NCBI GenBank assembly: GCA_964604165.1
Contig: CAZRYF010000004.1
Location: forward strand, 85,600-149,599
Reading direction: 5' to 3'
Origin: JAYZDK01 sp964604165
Lineage (GTDB): Bacteria > Myxococcota_A > UBA796 > CAJQPC01
DNA length: 64,000 bases
The notes under the pieces were generated by a model. That model was not told the DNA's origin. It searched no databases and worked only from the letters and a program-made list of their open reading frames with translations. Numbering within the stretch: the first letter of the stretch is position 1; each line of letters starts with the position of its first letter. Shown one piece after another: positions 34,215-43,853 of this stretch. Position numbers and translations under genes: made by a program.

Positions 34215-35767
34215 CAGAGAACCTCGTACACGCGCACCCGCTCCAGAGGGTGGGTGGAGAGCCCCACCGGAAGAATGCCAAGCGTCTCCCCGTGGTAGCC
34301 GACACGGGCCGGCTGATCCAACACCCGCAACGGGAACTTGTCGGGCGTGGTGAGCTGCTCCAGGAGCCGGAGCCGGTCGACTGGCACTTCAAAAGGTCCC
34401 GAGTTGACCGGGACCGCGAGCACCTCCCCGCGCTGGAGGGGCTCCCCCGGGGTCCAGATCTGCCAGCCTTCTCGGGACATTCGCCACCGAAAGGTCCACT
34501 CCCCGGCAAAACGCCCGGCCGGATGGCGCTGAGCCACTTCGGCGGCCAGCCCCGACACGGCCTGGGCCTGTCGCAGCTCCGACGTGGCCATCAGGGACCC
34601 GAGGACCGCCCAGGCTGCAATCGCAACCCGACCCCACCCCAGGCCCAACCTGGTGCCTTCCAGTGTCCGGTGCAAGCCCAGCACCAAGGGAACCGTAGCT
34701 GGCAGCAGGTACCTTCCACCGGAGTAGTTGTGTCCCACCACAACCGCCAACACGCTGGCGAACGCCCAAGCGCCCAAGAGCCAGGAGGCGCTGTCCGCGC
34801 TTCGACGGAGGCCCAGCGCAGCAGGCGCAAGCACCATTCCGGCACCCGCGCCAAGCATCACCAACAAGCCTGTTTCCAACGGCTGGAGAGCGTCAGGTCC
34901 CATGGCCAGGGGCAAGCCGATTGCAGCCACCCCCGCACCCAGGCCGGCCCCTGTGAGAAGCGCTCGCGCCGCGACCAGGAGAAACGGACAAGCCACGAGC
35001 CCCAGGCGCATCAAGACCCCAAAGGCGCGATCGGTCCCGTCCCCCCGTGCGATCTCACCGGCATGGGTGAGCACCGCCCAGAGGTGAGGGGTGCCGTACT
35101 CCAAGGCGAGCCACCCCTGGAGACCTCCCCAGAGCACCCCGAACCCAAGCCAAACCGGCCAGGCCGCCCGCACCAGCCCCTGCCGTCGTGCGTGAAGCAA
35201 CAGCACGAGCACCACCACCAGGCCCGGGTACTTCGTGGCGCAGCCCAGGGCGAGAAGAACGCCGGCCGCCCAGGCCCAACCCCTCCCTCGTTCATCGCAG
35301 AAAGACCACCAGCAGGCAACGGCCGCCGTGCCGAGCGCCGTCAAGGCCAGGTCCATCATGAGCCCGGAATGGACCGCCATCACCACAAGAGGGCACGCCA
35401 ACCAAAGGAGCGCCGCGCGGGACCCCCGCAAGGTGAGACCCTCCGAGAGTCGCCCAACACCCCAACCCAGGAGAATCAACCAGGGAAGCGCCACGACCAG
35501 CCTCAACCCGGGAAAGCTGCCCACCCAAGTCCGACAGATCGACACCCACCACAGGTGCAGAGGAGGGTGAGCGAACAAAAAAGCGTTTCCAGGGCGGCTC
35601 GCACCCCATGGCTGCCAATTCCGCCACCAGTCGTAGGGTCGATCCATGTGGGCGGAAATCTGCGCCGCAATGGCGAGGTAGCTCTCCTCGTCCACGACCG
35701 GCGGCTTCTCCAGTGCCGGGAGCAGCACAAGGATCAACGCAACGGGAAGCCAGTGGGAGGGTCTCAC
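34211..35767 (-). CDS. Second ArnT/PMT-like membrane glycosyltransferase
   Basis: A GTG at 35767, ten bases after the dapE stop and preceded by GGAGAGG, opens RPSHWLPVALIL. About 518 residues with ten or more helices follow. PVVDEESYLAIA after helix 1 carries the Asp-Glu motif of GT-C enzymes, and FAHPPLHLWW is in the first loop. It is a paralogue in style of the gene at 25230. It is followed by the rhomboid gene with a four-base overlap and preceded by dapE/dapD. Substrate unknown. Confidence 0.75.
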   Translation of the reverse strand: MRPSHWLPVALILVLLPALEKPPVVDEESYLAIAAQISAHMDRPYDWWRNWQPWGASRPGNAFLFAHPPLHLWWVSICRTWVGSFPGLRLVVALPWLILLGWGVGRLSEGLTLRGSRAALLWLACPLVVMAVHSGLMMDLALTALGTAAVACWWSFCDERGRGWAWAAGVLLALGCATKYPGLVVVLVLLLHARRQGLVRAAWPVWLGFGVLWGGLQGWLALEYGTPHLWAVLTHAGEIARGDGTDRAFGVLMRLGLVACPFLLVAARALLTGAGLGAGVAAIGLPLAMGPDALQPLETGLLVMLGAGAGMVLAPAALGLRRSADSASWLLGAWAFASVLAVVVGHNYSGGRYLLPATVPLVLGLHRTLEGTRLGLGWGRVAIAAWAVLGSLMATSELRQAQAVSGLAAEVAQRHPAGRFAGEWTFRWRMSREGWQIWTPGEPLQRGEVLAVPVNSGPFEVPVDRLRLLEQLTTPDKFPLRVLDQPARVGYHGETLGILPVGLSTHPLERVRVYEVLW

Positions 35768-35777
35768 CCGAAAAAGA

Positions 35778-36869
35778 CTACCTCTCCGGGGACAGGAAGC
35801 GCCGGAAGAGTTGGTAGGACTCCGCCAACAACCCGACGTCCGCAGTCTCCCCGGCCTGGTGGGCCTGAGCCGAGTTCCCGGGGCCAAAGTTCACCGCATC
35901 CACCCCCACCTGAGCCAGGCGAGCCACATCGGTCCATGCCTGCTTGGAGGTCACAGCGACCCCGGTCTGGGCCACAAACTCCTGGAAGTGAAGATTGTCG
36001 GTGACCACCCTTCCAGCCGGAGACTGATCCACGAAGACCACCTCGGCCCGGCCAGCCACCAGGGACTCCACCTGGGCACAGGCCTCTTCCAGGGTCCGAT
36101 TCGGGGCAAACCGGTAGTTCAAGTTCAGATCGAAGCTCTCCGGCACCACGTTTCGTGCCCGGCCGCCTTCGGCCAAGGTGATGCTCATGACCTCCTTGAA
36201 GATGTGTCCGCCACAATCCACTTCCCGGGGGGCAAGCCTCGACAGATCCAGCAGCAGACTTCCCGCCTTGTGCACGGCATTGTCTCCCTGCCAGGGCCGT
36301 GCAGAGTGGGCAGATCGGCCGTGAAAGGTGACCCGGGCGTGCAAGGTGCCCACACACCCAACCTGGACCACGTTGTCAGACGGCTCCAGGCAGAAGGCGA
36401 GGTCCACGTCCTTGAGCCAGTCAACGGCCTCGAGCAGCGGGCCCAGCCCGCTCCCGTCAAAGGGGCCCTCCTCCGCATCGTAAAAGACCCAGGCCAGGTC
36501 ATAATCCAGGGCCTTCAGGTCCAGGTCTTCTGCGAGGGCCAACATGACCGCCACCCCCCCTTTCATGTCCGAAGATCCCAACCCCAGTACCTGGCCTCCA
36601 AGCAACGATGGCACCGGGTCCCCCGGATGGGGTGGAACCGTATCCGTATGACCCACAAACGCGATCTTCGGCCGGCCGATCCAGGGTCCCCGGACCGCAA
36701 GGCTCCGCCCGACACGGGTGACCTCCAAGCCGCCAATCGAGGCAAGCCGCGACTCCAGGTCGACACAGATGGCCTCCTCATCCCCGGTGACCGAGTCGAT
36801 TCGGCACAGATCGAGGGTGAGATTCGCCAGCCGATCGGCCAGAGAGTCAGACGGAGACGGAGAAAGCAC
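35778..36869 (-). CDS. dapE: Succinyl-diaminopimelate desuccinylase-like M20 peptidase
   Basis: DapE removes succinate from N-succinyl-LL-DAP in the lysine and peptidoglycan pathway. It has the zinc-ligand motifs of M20 enzymes: GHTDTVPP, LGSSDMKGG, DAEEGP and, near the C-terminus, AVNFGPGNSAQAH. Placement after dapD supports DapE over other M20 members. The start is uncertain: the GTG at 36869 gives a normal N-terminus and overlaps dapD by 23 bases, while a GTG at 36935 would add 22 unlikely residues. The length is about 363 residues. Confidence 0.88.
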   Translation of the reverse strand: MLSPSPSDSLADRLANLTLDLCRIDSVTGDEEAICVDLESRLASIGGLEVTRVGRSLAVRGPWIGRPKIAFVGHTDTVPPHPGDPVPSLLGGQVLGLGSSDMKGGVAVMLALAEDLDLKALDYDLAWVFYDAEEGPFDGSGLGPLLEAVDWLKDVDLAFCLEPSDNVVQVGCVGTLHARVTFHGRSAHSARPWQGDNAVHKAGSLLLDLSRLAPREVDCGGHIFKEVMSITLAEGGRARNVVPESFDLNLNYRFAPNRTLEEACAQVESLVAGRAEVVFVDQSPAGRVVTDNLHFQEFVAQTGVAVTSKQAWTDVARLAQVGVDAVNFGPGNSAQAHQAGETADVGLLAESYQLFRRFLSPER

Positions 36870-37656
36870 GAAGCACGTCGTTGAGAGAGGTCTTTCGGTC
36901 TGTGGACTCTTTGCGTTGGCCAATGATAAGAGCACAAGACATGCCGTAGGAGCCCGCCGGGAATTCCTTTTGTCGCGTGCCGGGCACGACCACGGAGCGG
37001 GCCGGAACTCTTCCGGTGTGGACCACCTCTTCGGGACCGGTCACATCGATGATTCGGGTAGAAGCGGTCAGCACCACGTTTGCACCGAGAACCGCCTCTT
37101 CTTCCACCAAGACGCCCTCCACCACAATGGACCGGGATCCGATGAAGGCTCCATCCTCAATGATGACCGGTTGGGCCGAGGGCGGCTCCAACACGCCGCC
37201 AATGCCCACGCCCCCCGAGAGGTGCACCCCGGCCCCAATCTGTGCGCAGCTTCCCACGGTGGCCCATGTGTCCACCATGCTCCCCGCCCCCACCCGGGCG
37301 CCAATGTTTACGTATCCGGGCATGACCACGCAACCGGGTTCCAAAAAAGCACCATACCGAACGGTTCCTGGCGGCACGACCCGCACCCCTTGTGCCTCCA
37401 GGTTGGTCTTCAGAGGCACCTTGTCGTGGTACTGGAAAGGCCCCATCTCCACCACCTCCATGGGGGCATGGCGAAAGTAGAGCAGAATCCCCAACTTCAA
37501 CCAGTCATGGACCATCCATGCACCGGCCTGCTTTTCCGCGACCCGCACCCGTCCCATGTCCAGGAGCTCCACCACAGTAGCGGCAGCCGCGAGGGACTCC
37601 GCCTCGGACAACTCCCCGGCCCAAGCTGCCCGAACCTGTCGTTCCAGCCCTTCCAT
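36847..37656 (-). CDS. dapD: Tetrahydrodipicolinate N-succinyltransferase
   Basis: DapD succinylates tetrahydrodipicolinate with succinyl-CoA, committing to the succinylase branch of DAP synthesis. The 269-residue length fits. After a helical N-terminal domain, the hexapeptide repeats (GAFLEPGCVVMPGYVNIGA, GSMVDTWATVGS, GAGVHLSGGVGIGG, IEDGAFIGSRSIVVEG) form a left-handed beta helix. The ATG at 37656 follows AAGGAGG. It is upstream of dapE, and the pair completes the two succinyl steps. Confidence 0.95.
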   Translation of the reverse strand: MEGLERQVRAAWAGELSEAESLAAAATVVELLDMGRVRVAEKQAGAWMVHDWLKLGILLYFRHAPMEVVEMGPFQYHDKVPLKTNLEAQGVRVVPPGTVRYGAFLEPGCVVMPGYVNIGARVGAGSMVDTWATVGSCAQIGAGVHLSGGVGIGGVLEPPSAQPVIIEDGAFIGSRSIVVEGVLVEEEAVLGANVVLTASTRIIDVTGPEEVVHTGRVPARSVVVPGTRQKEFPAGSYGMSCALIIGQRKESTDRKTSLNDVLRAFSVSV

Positions 37657-37721
37657 GGGGGCCTCCTTCCGCGGGGCACATAACCGGATACTTCTCCTGG
37701 GAAGGAGGTTGGAGAAGTCCC

Positions 37722-38705
37722 ATGTTCGCCTTTCTGACCACCTGCCTGCTCTCCTGTTCCATGCTGGAGGCCCGCTTCGACACGCCCGTCGACGAAAGCG
37801 ACGACACCCGGGTGGTCTTCGAGGTGCCCAGGGGCGCCACCGCGCACTCCATCGGTCCGCGGCTTGAAGAAGGCGGTTTTGTCTCAAATGGCCTGGAGTG
37901 GCGTCTCTTTCTGAAGATTCGCAAGACAGGCAGCTGCCTGAAGGCAGGCCGCTTTGAGATCTCGCGATCCATGTCCTTGCCACAGATCATGTCGGCGCTC
38001 TGTGGAGTGCCCCTGTCCGATTCTGAGCCCTTCACCGTGGTGGAGGGCTGGCGAATTCGGGAGATTGATCAAGCCCTGACCGAGAGGGGTTGGACCACCC
38101 CCGGTGAATACTCCAGAGCGGCCATGAACCCCAGCCGCTTCAAGCTGCCCGATGGACTCACCGGTGTTGAGACCCTGGAAGGCCTGCTCTTTCCGGACAC
38201 CTACCAGGTGGAACCCGACCGATTCGATGTCAGCCGGTTCATTCAGCGGCAGGTCGATGCCTTTCAGGATCGCTTTGTGGAGCCCTCAGACACGGCGGTG
38301 AACACCCGAGGCCTCTATCCCCTGGTGATCATGGCGAGCCTCCTTCAGCGAGAAGAACCCAAGGCGGAGAACATGCCCCTTGTGGCCGGGGTGCTGTGGA
38401 AGCGCCTGGACAACCAGTGGAACCTGGGCGTGGATGCCACCTCTCGGTACACCCTGCAGATTTGGAACGATCGGCGAGCCTTTCTCAAGAAGCTGCGAGA
38501 CCCCAACGATGTCTACAACACGCGCCTGAGACCGGGGCTCCCCCCGACCCCCATCGGAAATCCAGGCATTGACGCCCTGGAGGCCGCCTTGTCCTCTCGA
38601 GAGAGCGGCTACTGGTACTACCTGCATGACGGCACCGGACAGATTCACCTGTCCCGATCTGCCAAAGAGCACGAAGCCTTCCGCAAGCGCTACAACGTGT
38701 ATTGA
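37722..38705 (+). CDS. mltG: Endolytic murein transglycosylase MltG-like
   Basis: MltG cleaves nascent glycan strands and sets their length. After an N-terminal hydrophobic segment (FAFLTTCLLSC, perhaps a lipid anchor instead of the usual transmembrane helix) comes a LysM-like domain, then the YceG core: EGLLFPDTYQV, MASLLQREEPK (the catalytic Glu region) and YNTRLRPGLPPTPIGNPG. The 327-residue length matches. The start follows GGAGG. It is divergent from dapD, and it ends seven bases from the radical SAM gene on the other strand. Confidence 0.93.
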   Translation: MFAFLTTCLLSCSMLEARFDTPVDESDDTRVVFEVPRGATAHSIGPRLEEGGFVSNGLEWRLFLKIRKTGSCLKAGRFEISRSMSLPQIMSALCGVPLSDSEPFTVVEGWRIREIDQALTERGWTTPGEYSRAAMNPSRFKLPDGLTGVETLEGLLFPDTYQVEPDRFDVSRFIQRQVDAFQDRFVEPSDTAVNTRGLYPLVIMASLLQREEPKAENMPLVAGVLWKRLDNQWNLGVDATSRYTLQIWNDRRAFLKKLRDPNDVYNTRLRPGLPPTPIGNPGIDALEAALSSRESGYWYYLHDGTGQIHLSRSAKEHEAFRKRYNVY

Positions 38706-38712
38706 GAGGGTC

Positions 38713-39816
38713 TCAACCGGTTCGAGGCCAGGTGTTTTCTTTGTGCTCGAACCATGTGGCCTCGTGAACCGGCTCTCCGGTTACGGGTTTCAGCTCACTC
38801 AGACCGTAGCGCCGCTGGTACTGGGACGTAGGCCCCTCACAGATCCGCGTGAACTTGCAAGACGCACAGGCGCTGTTCATCCGCGATTCTCGGATTTCGT
38901 CGCAGATCATGCGGCGGACCTCTTCGGCTCCGCCCAGGTTGTGGATGTCCACCTGCTTCATTCGCTGGGTGGCTTCCAGGCCCCACTCCCACGGGTCGTA
39001 CTGGGTCTGGTAGTAGTTGATGCAGTTCTTGTCGAAGCCAAACTCCGAGGCCACGCAGAAGGGGAAATACCGAACATTCACCTCAAAGCCCGCGGACTCC
39101 GCAATCTCCACAGCATTCCCCACAAAGGGCGCAAGCTCCGTCATCTTGACCTGAAAGTCGATGGAGTCCATGCCGTCCCAGGCCCCAAAGGGATTGAACT
39201 GGATCATGTTCCAGGCAGTGGGCGCATGGTTGTCCGCCAACCACTGGGCCATTTCTGGAAGAATCTTGAAGTTGTGGGCCTGCAAGGTGGTGTTGAACCG
39301 AACGGGTCGCTCCATGTAGGAGAGTCCCTCCAGGAGGCGCTTGAAGCCTCCCTCACCGCTTCCCTTTCGATTCACGACGGCCTTGTCATGGGCATCTCCC
39401 AGCCCATGAAGGCTGATGAGCCAGTCATCGAGTCCTGCTTCTTCGACCTCCCGAACCTTCTTCTCAGAACAGTTCTGTCCGTGGCTGATCAGGGTGGGCC
39501 GCAGGCCAATGTTGGCGCAGTGTTCCACGACCTGGCCCAGCTTCGGGTAAATCGTGGGCTCCCCGCCGCTGATGTCGCAGGCGTCCAGGCCGTACACCCA
39601 TCGAAACCGGTTCGCGATCATGAGAATCGTGTTCAGATCAAAGAAGACCAGGTCCGGTTGGTAGGCGTAGTAGCAGAACTTGCAGGCCTTGTCACAAGGG
39701 CCACCGTTCTCCCCCAAAAACAGCCAGCCACGACCGGTAGGCCGATCGTGGGGGCGGTAGATGGGACGGGAAAAGTCTGTAAACCGGGGTTGGATTTGGC
39801 GGGACTGAGCGCTCAT
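38713..39816 (-). CDS. Radical SAM protein with C-terminal Cys cluster (SPASM-like)
   Basis: CDKACKFC (C-x3-C-x2-C) near residue 41 binds the [4Fe-4S] cluster that reduces SAM. ISGGEPTIYP is the SAM-binding GGE motif. A C-terminal CASCKFTRIC resembles an auxiliary-cluster Cys set, common in peptide-modifying or anaerobic-maturase radical SAM enzymes. The 367-residue protein is the last gene of the long minus-strand run. Its ATG overlaps the TPR-glycosyltransferase stop by four bases. The substrate is unknown. Confidence 0.88.
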   Translation of the reverse strand: MSAQSRQIQPRFTDFSRPIYRPHDRPTGRGWLFLGENGGPCDKACKFCYYAYQPDLVFFDLNTILMIANRFRWVYGLDACDISGGEPTIYPKLGQVVEHCANIGLRPTLISHGQNCSEKKVREVEEAGLDDWLISLHGLGDAHDKAVVNRKGSGEGGFKRLLEGLSYMERPVRFNTTLQAHNFKILPEMAQWLADNHAPTAWNMIQFNPFGAWDGMDSIDFQVKMTELAPFVGNAVEIAESAGFEVNVRYFPFCVASEFGFDKNCINYYQTQYDPWEWGLEATQRMKQVDIHNLGGAEEVRRMICDEIRESRMNSACASCKFTRICEGPTSQYQRRYGLSELKPVTGEPVHEATWFEHKENTWPRTG

Positions 39817-41741
39817 CGGTTCACCTCGATGTCCAGGAGGGAGAGCCGGGTGTCCCCGTACTTCTCCACCAGCTTTTCCGTGTTTCCTTCCAGGAGACCT
39901 TCAAAATCGTACTTGCTGAAGGTCTGGCTTCCCTCGTGGTGGATCCAGACGCTCTGGGCCACCACCACGTCCCATCCGGCTTCCCTTACGCGCAGGGACA
40001 AGTCCGTGTCCTCGCTGTTTCCGGGTTCGAACCGCTCATCGGCAAGCCAGCCAACGGCCTCCAGGGCCGATCGACGGAACATCACCGCAAAGGAGACCAC
40101 CACCGGGATTCGAGGAGTGCCTCGTTTTCCCTGGGCGCCATCCTCGCGGCTGAACTCGCGCATGTAGGTCTCGGGGCAAGCCTCGATGTGCTGGCCCCCG
40201 CACACGTAGTCCGTCACGGCGCCCGCGCAGCCCACCGTGGGGTCCTTGAAACAAGCAATCCATCGCTCGAGCCAGCTGGGATCCTCCGCAGGTGGGGCTG
40301 CATCATTGTCCATGAGGATGACAAACTCGTGGGGCTCCAGGGCCGCCAGGACCATGCCGGCGTTGATCCCCCGGCAGGAGCCGAGGTTGCTGGGAAAGCG
40401 CACAAACTCCACATCCTCAAACCGGGCGGTAAGTCCGTTGAAATCATTCACTTCGGAGCCGTTGTCCACGTAGATGATCCGCAGCTCTTCGGCGGAGTGA
40501 TGGGCCCGCAGACCGGCAAGGGCCCGGGTGGTCATTTCCACATTGCCCCAGCCGCGCACAAGCGCACAGACCCGAGCCGTGGAGCGGGAGACGAGATTCT
40601 CTCCCCCCAACTGAACCGGCTTCTCCATGCGAGCTGCCTGGATGCGTCGCACCAGGGCGCCGTGCTCACGAAGTTCCTTAAAGAAAGGGCGCACAAGATA
40701 GCGACCCCGCGCCATGCGCCGAGCCTCTTCGTCATCGCGTGCCACCTTGACACCAAAGGGAGGCCGGGCCGCCGCCAGGTCACGGCGAGCAAGGTCCGGA
40801 TCGGCGGCCACCACCACGGCCTCAATAAGGCAGGGGTGCACACCCTGAAAGCAGAGTCGATCCACGGCATCCACCACCCGTCCATCGCAATCGGATGACT
40901 GAAGCACGACGCTGACGACCGGGGGCCCTTCTGCTGAGACAGCGGGCCGGGCGGGAAGCTGTCCAACCACCTGTCGACAACGCTCCGCAACGTCGGCTGG
41001 CTTGCCCACCAGTGGCACGCCATGGATGAGGTTGCTGCCTGTTTCCTTGGTCCCCAGCAGGAGCACGGGAATCCCCCGCTCCACCGCCAGGGCCTGTACG
41101 GTATCGGAAGCCTCCATCTCCGCGGAGAGCACCAGGACAGCGGGGCGAGCGGCCTCCAGGAGATCGGTAATGACCTGTACATCTGCTGCATTCTCTGTGC
41201 TCGAAAGAAGCGCGATCAGATCGGGCCCCAGGCCTCGAATGACAAAGCCCTCGGACTCAAGGGTCAGGGCCACAAAGGCAAGCGCCTCCCCCATTTCAAG
41301 ACCGGTGCTCACAAGGAGAGCCTCCGGAAAGTCAGACTGTTCCACTCCGGTGGTCCACACCTGCTCTTGAAGCTCCGCCGAATCAGGGACCACCTTCAAC
41401 AAACGCCGGGCGAGGGGAACAGCCCTTGCGCGATCCCCCGTTTCCCAAAGCACATGGTTCAGGTTCGCCTGTGTCGCGACGTCCTCCGGATCCAACTCCA
41501 GGGCCTTTGCAAGGGCCTCCAGCGCACCCTCGTGTTGCCCCAGCCCAAAGAGACTTACTCCCAAGCCGTTCCAGGCACGGGGGTTGTCCGGGTGACACTC
41601 ACAGGCGTCCAGAAACCGCTGGGCCGCGCCCTCCATGTTTCCCTGGCTGCTGATGTCCTCGGCTTCGAGGATGATCGCGGGGACCTCGGTTACATCCACC
41701 GGCGCCTCGTTCTCAACCGAGGCACGCTTTTGGTTTTCCAT
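39813..41741 (-). CDS. TPR-domain protein fused to a GT2 family glycosyltransferase
   Basis: Residues 35-130 contain tetratricopeptide repeats (AWNGLGVSLFGLGQHEGALEAL). The middle (about 140-380) has alternating strands and helices of unclear family. From about 400 a GT-A glycosyltransferase follows, with IIYVDNGSEVND (nucleotide loop), RFPSNLGSCRGINAG, ILMDNDAAPP (DxD-like) and FEPGNSEDTDLSLRVREAGW. TPR-GT2 fusions act in surface polysaccharide or protein glycosylation. Translationally coupled to the radical SAM gene by a four-base overlap. Confidence 0.82.
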   Translation of the reverse strand: MENQKRASVENEAPVDVTEVPAIILEAEDISSQGNMEGAAQRFLDACECHPDNPRAWNGLGVSLFGLGQHEGALEALAKALELDPEDVATQANLNHVLWETGDRARAVPLARRLLKVVPDSAELQEQVWTTGVEQSDFPEALLVSTGLEMGEALAFVALTLESEGFVIRGLGPDLIALLSSTENAADVQVITDLLEAARPAVLVLSAEMEASDTVQALAVERGIPVLLLGTKETGSNLIHGVPLVGKPADVAERCRQVVGQLPARPAVSAEGPPVVSVVLQSSDCDGRVVDAVDRLCFQGVHPCLIEAVVVAADPDLARRDLAAARPPFGVKVARDDEEARRMARGRYLVRPFFKELREHGALVRRIQAARMEKPVQLGGENLVSRSTARVCALVRGWGNVEMTTRALAGLRAHHSAEELRIIYVDNGSEVNDFNGLTARFEDVEFVRFPSNLGSCRGINAGMVLAALEPHEFVILMDNDAAPPAEDPSWLERWIACFKDPTVGCAGAVTDYVCGGQHIEACPETYMREFSREDGAQGKRGTPRIPVVVSFAVMFRRSALEAVGWLADERFEPGNSEDTDLSLRVREAGWDVVVAQSVWIHHEGSQTFSKYDFEGLLEGNTEKLVEKYGDTRLSLLDIEVNR

Positions 41742-41855
41742 GGAGCACTCCTTGGCGCAGCAGCGCGCCTTGAAGAACCCTTCGGCCCAAATGCCAGGAG
41801 TTGTAGAGATTGGTCTTGCCTGTCCAGACCGGGCGGTCTCCCAAGGCGGGCTGGG

Positions 41856-42716
41856 TCAGGCGTGCAAAAGGGCCCGGGCGTCCTCCGGCGAGGCAATCTC
41901 CCGACCGGCGTCGCGGGCCACTTGGACCAGCGCCTCCACCAGCGCCCCATTGCCCGACGTTCTGCTTCCATCCGGCAGATAGAACGTGTCTTCCACACCC
42001 GTACGCAGATGCCCGCCCATTTCAGCCGTTCGGCGGTGCACATCCCAGACTTCCTGGCGCCCAATGGCAATGGTCTGCCAGTGGGTGCCCTCGGGGAGCT
42101 CATCCACCAGCAGAGGAAGCCAGGACGCCTTGGCAGGCATGCCCGAGGCAACCCCCATGACCAGGGACACGTGGAGCGGGTCTGCCAGCAGGCCCGCCTG
42201 CTTGAACATCGCGATGCTTCGAACAATGCCCGAATCGAAACATTCGCACTCCGGCACCACGTTGTTCTCGTTCATGGCGGAAAGAAAGGCCTCCACCTTG
42301 TAGACCGGGTTGTCGAACAACAACGGAGGCCATGCCCAGCTGCCGTTGGAGCGCACCTTGAGGTAGTTCAGACTTCCGGCATTCATGGCGGCCATCTCCG
42401 GTTTGCACCGGGCAAGACAGGCGACCGGCTCACTGATGTCGTCTCCCATCACCCCCGTGGAGAAGTTCAGCACCACCCCCGGGCAGGCTTCTCGGATGGC
42501 GTCCGCAATGGCTGCGGCCACATCCGGTTCCCACGTCGGTAGATACCCCATGCCGGGTTCCTGGTTTCGAAAGTGCAAATGCATGATCGACGCACCCGCA
42601 TCAAAAGCCTCCTTGGCGGAGCTTGCCATCTCCTCCGGCGTCACAGGCACGGGATGCTGCGCCGGATTGGTCAAGACACCCGTCAGAGCGCAGGTCACGA
42701 TGGCTTTGTCACTCAT
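41856..42716 (-). CDS. BKACE family (DUF849) beta-keto acid cleavage enzyme
   Basis: BKACE enzymes cleave beta-keto acids with acetyl-CoA in a zinc-dependent retro-Claisen reaction; the founder is Kce of lysine fermentation. The 286-residue protein has the TIM-barrel pattern with IMHLHFRN (zinc His pair), VVLNFSTGVMG, ECECFDSG and GGHLRTGVED. No neighbouring acyl-CoA genes identify the substrate. The start lies in the second copy of a 20-bp tandem duplication. The first copy gives a mini frame MSDGEF just upstream. Confidence 0.9.
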   Translation of the reverse strand: MSDKAIVTCALTGVLTNPAQHPVPVTPEEMASSAKEAFDAGASIMHLHFRNQEPGMGYLPTWEPDVAAAIADAIREACPGVVLNFSTGVMGDDISEPVACLARCKPEMAAMNAGSLNYLKVRSNGSWAWPPLLFDNPVYKVEAFLSAMNENNVVPECECFDSGIVRSIAMFKQAGLLADPLHVSLVMGVASGMPAKASWLPLLVDELPEGTHWQTIAIGRQEVWDVHRRTAEMGGHLRTGVEDTFYLPDGSRTSGNGALVEALVQVARDAGREIASPEDARALLHA

Positions 42717-42747
42717 TAGAATTCTCCGTCACTCATTAGAATTCTCC
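42708..42747. repeat. 20-bp tandem duplication over a stop/start junction
   Basis: GTCACTCATTAGAATTCTCC occurs twice in perfect tandem (42708-42727 and 42728-42747). On the minus strand each copy carries GGAG, a TAA and an ATG. The upstream copy ends the PEGA gene, and the downstream copy starts the BKACE gene. Confidence 0.97.
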
Positions 42748-43788
42748 AGAAAGTCGAATCAGCCCGCTCCCGGGCTGGATGTCCAGGAACAACATCGTTG
42801 CGGCTGCCCCACCCAACCCCAGCACGGTGGCTGTGCCCCCCAGGCCCGCCTTGGTTCGCGCCGGACGAATGTTCTTGGCCCAGTACGCCTGCGCCTCCGG
42901 ACTGGTGGGCTCGAACCGGTAGAGGTTCTTCCACTCGTCCACAAAGGCGTTGTTCTCTTGAATGCCACGGATCATCAACACAGCACCCACCACGCCCACA
43001 CCCGCCGATCCCACGGAAATTCCTACGCGCTTGGTGAGGGAGGCGCGATCTGTTGCACGGGAGCCCCAGCCGCCATCCAGCTCGCTGAGTTCGTCAGGGG
43101 TCCTCGGCGCATAATCCGAATCCCGGTCCCCCTGCTCGAACTCGTCTTCGAATTCCACGTCCACGTCGTCGTTGGGCAGATCAAAGCTGAATTCATCTTC
43201 TCCCCCAAACTCGGCGTCCATGGGGTCCTCGTCCAGCTCCTCCTCCAGGAACTCACCCTCACTCCTCTGGGGAGCAACAGCCCCGGGATCGGCCCGGTCA
43301 ATGCCTTTTGTATCGAACTGGGCCTTGATGCGTGTCCATTTCCCACGGGTCACCACCACCATGTCCTGCCAGGGCGCGATGCCGGGGGCCTCCACCAGCA
43401 GTCGGTGGGCGCCACAGGAAAGCTCTGCCTTTCCCTCCACAAATGGCACGGGGACGTCGTCCACCCATACCTCCGCCCTGGGAGGAAGCGCCGAGAACCG
43501 AACGGTCCCTTCACCGCCCGTATTGTTCATGGGCAGAGTAGCCCTTACCAGCTGGGAAGCGGTGACCTGCACCCGAACGCTCCCCGTCATGCAGCCATAC
43601 ACCACCGAGACCTCGTGCTCCCCTACGGAGACCCCGTCCAGTGTGGCAGGCGCATTCTTGCCCGTGGGAAAGCTGTCCAGCACGACCTCACCGGGCGCCC
43701 CTTCCGCCACCACCTGAATCCGTCCCGTTTCAGCCAACGCAAGGCCAGGCGAGACCAGAAAGAGCAGTATGGCAAGGTGGATGCGCAT
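42736..43788 (-). CDS. Exported PEGA-domain protein with acidic linker and two C-terminal helices
   Basis: A signal peptide (MRIHLAILLFLVSPGLALA) starts at the ATG at 43788. Two PEGA-like beta segments follow (VVAEGAPGEVVLDSF, VRFSALPPRAEVWVDDVPV). Then comes a very acidic region (EEELDEDPMDAEFGGEDEF) and two membrane helices near the end (GSAGVGVVGAVLMI, GLGGTATVLGLGGAAATML). PEGA domains usually sit outside the cytoplasm and bind surface glycans or S-layer partners. It lies in the radical SAM run; a link to that pathway is inference. Confidence 0.8.
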   Translation of the reverse strand: MRIHLAILLFLVSPGLALAETGRIQVVAEGAPGEVVLDSFPTGKNAPATLDGVSVGEHEVSVVYGCMTGSVRVQVTASQLVRATLPMNNTGGEGTVRFSALPPRAEVWVDDVPVPFVEGKAELSCGAHRLLVEAPGIAPWQDMVVVTRGKWTRIKAQFDTKGIDRADPGAVAPQRSEGEFLEEELDEDPMDAEFGGEDEFSFDLPNDDVDVEFEDEFEQGDRDSDYAPRTPDELSELDGGWGSRATDRASLTKRVGISVGSAGVGVVGAVLMIRGIQENNAFVDEWKNLYRFEPTSPEAQAYWAKNIRPARTKAGLGGTATVLGLGGAAATMLFLDIQPGSGLIRLSGEF

Positions 43789-43853
43789 CGAATTCGAGCC
43801 ACGAAATTGCCACGTTCGGCTTGCTCTGGCCACCCCTGTCCCGGGGATGAGGG

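Noticed and set aside
34250..36004. Long plus-strand frame antisense to the second glycosyltransferase
   Set aside because: Composition is Arg/Pro/His-rich with no hydrophobic or motif pattern, typical of an antisense shadow in GC-rich DNA.
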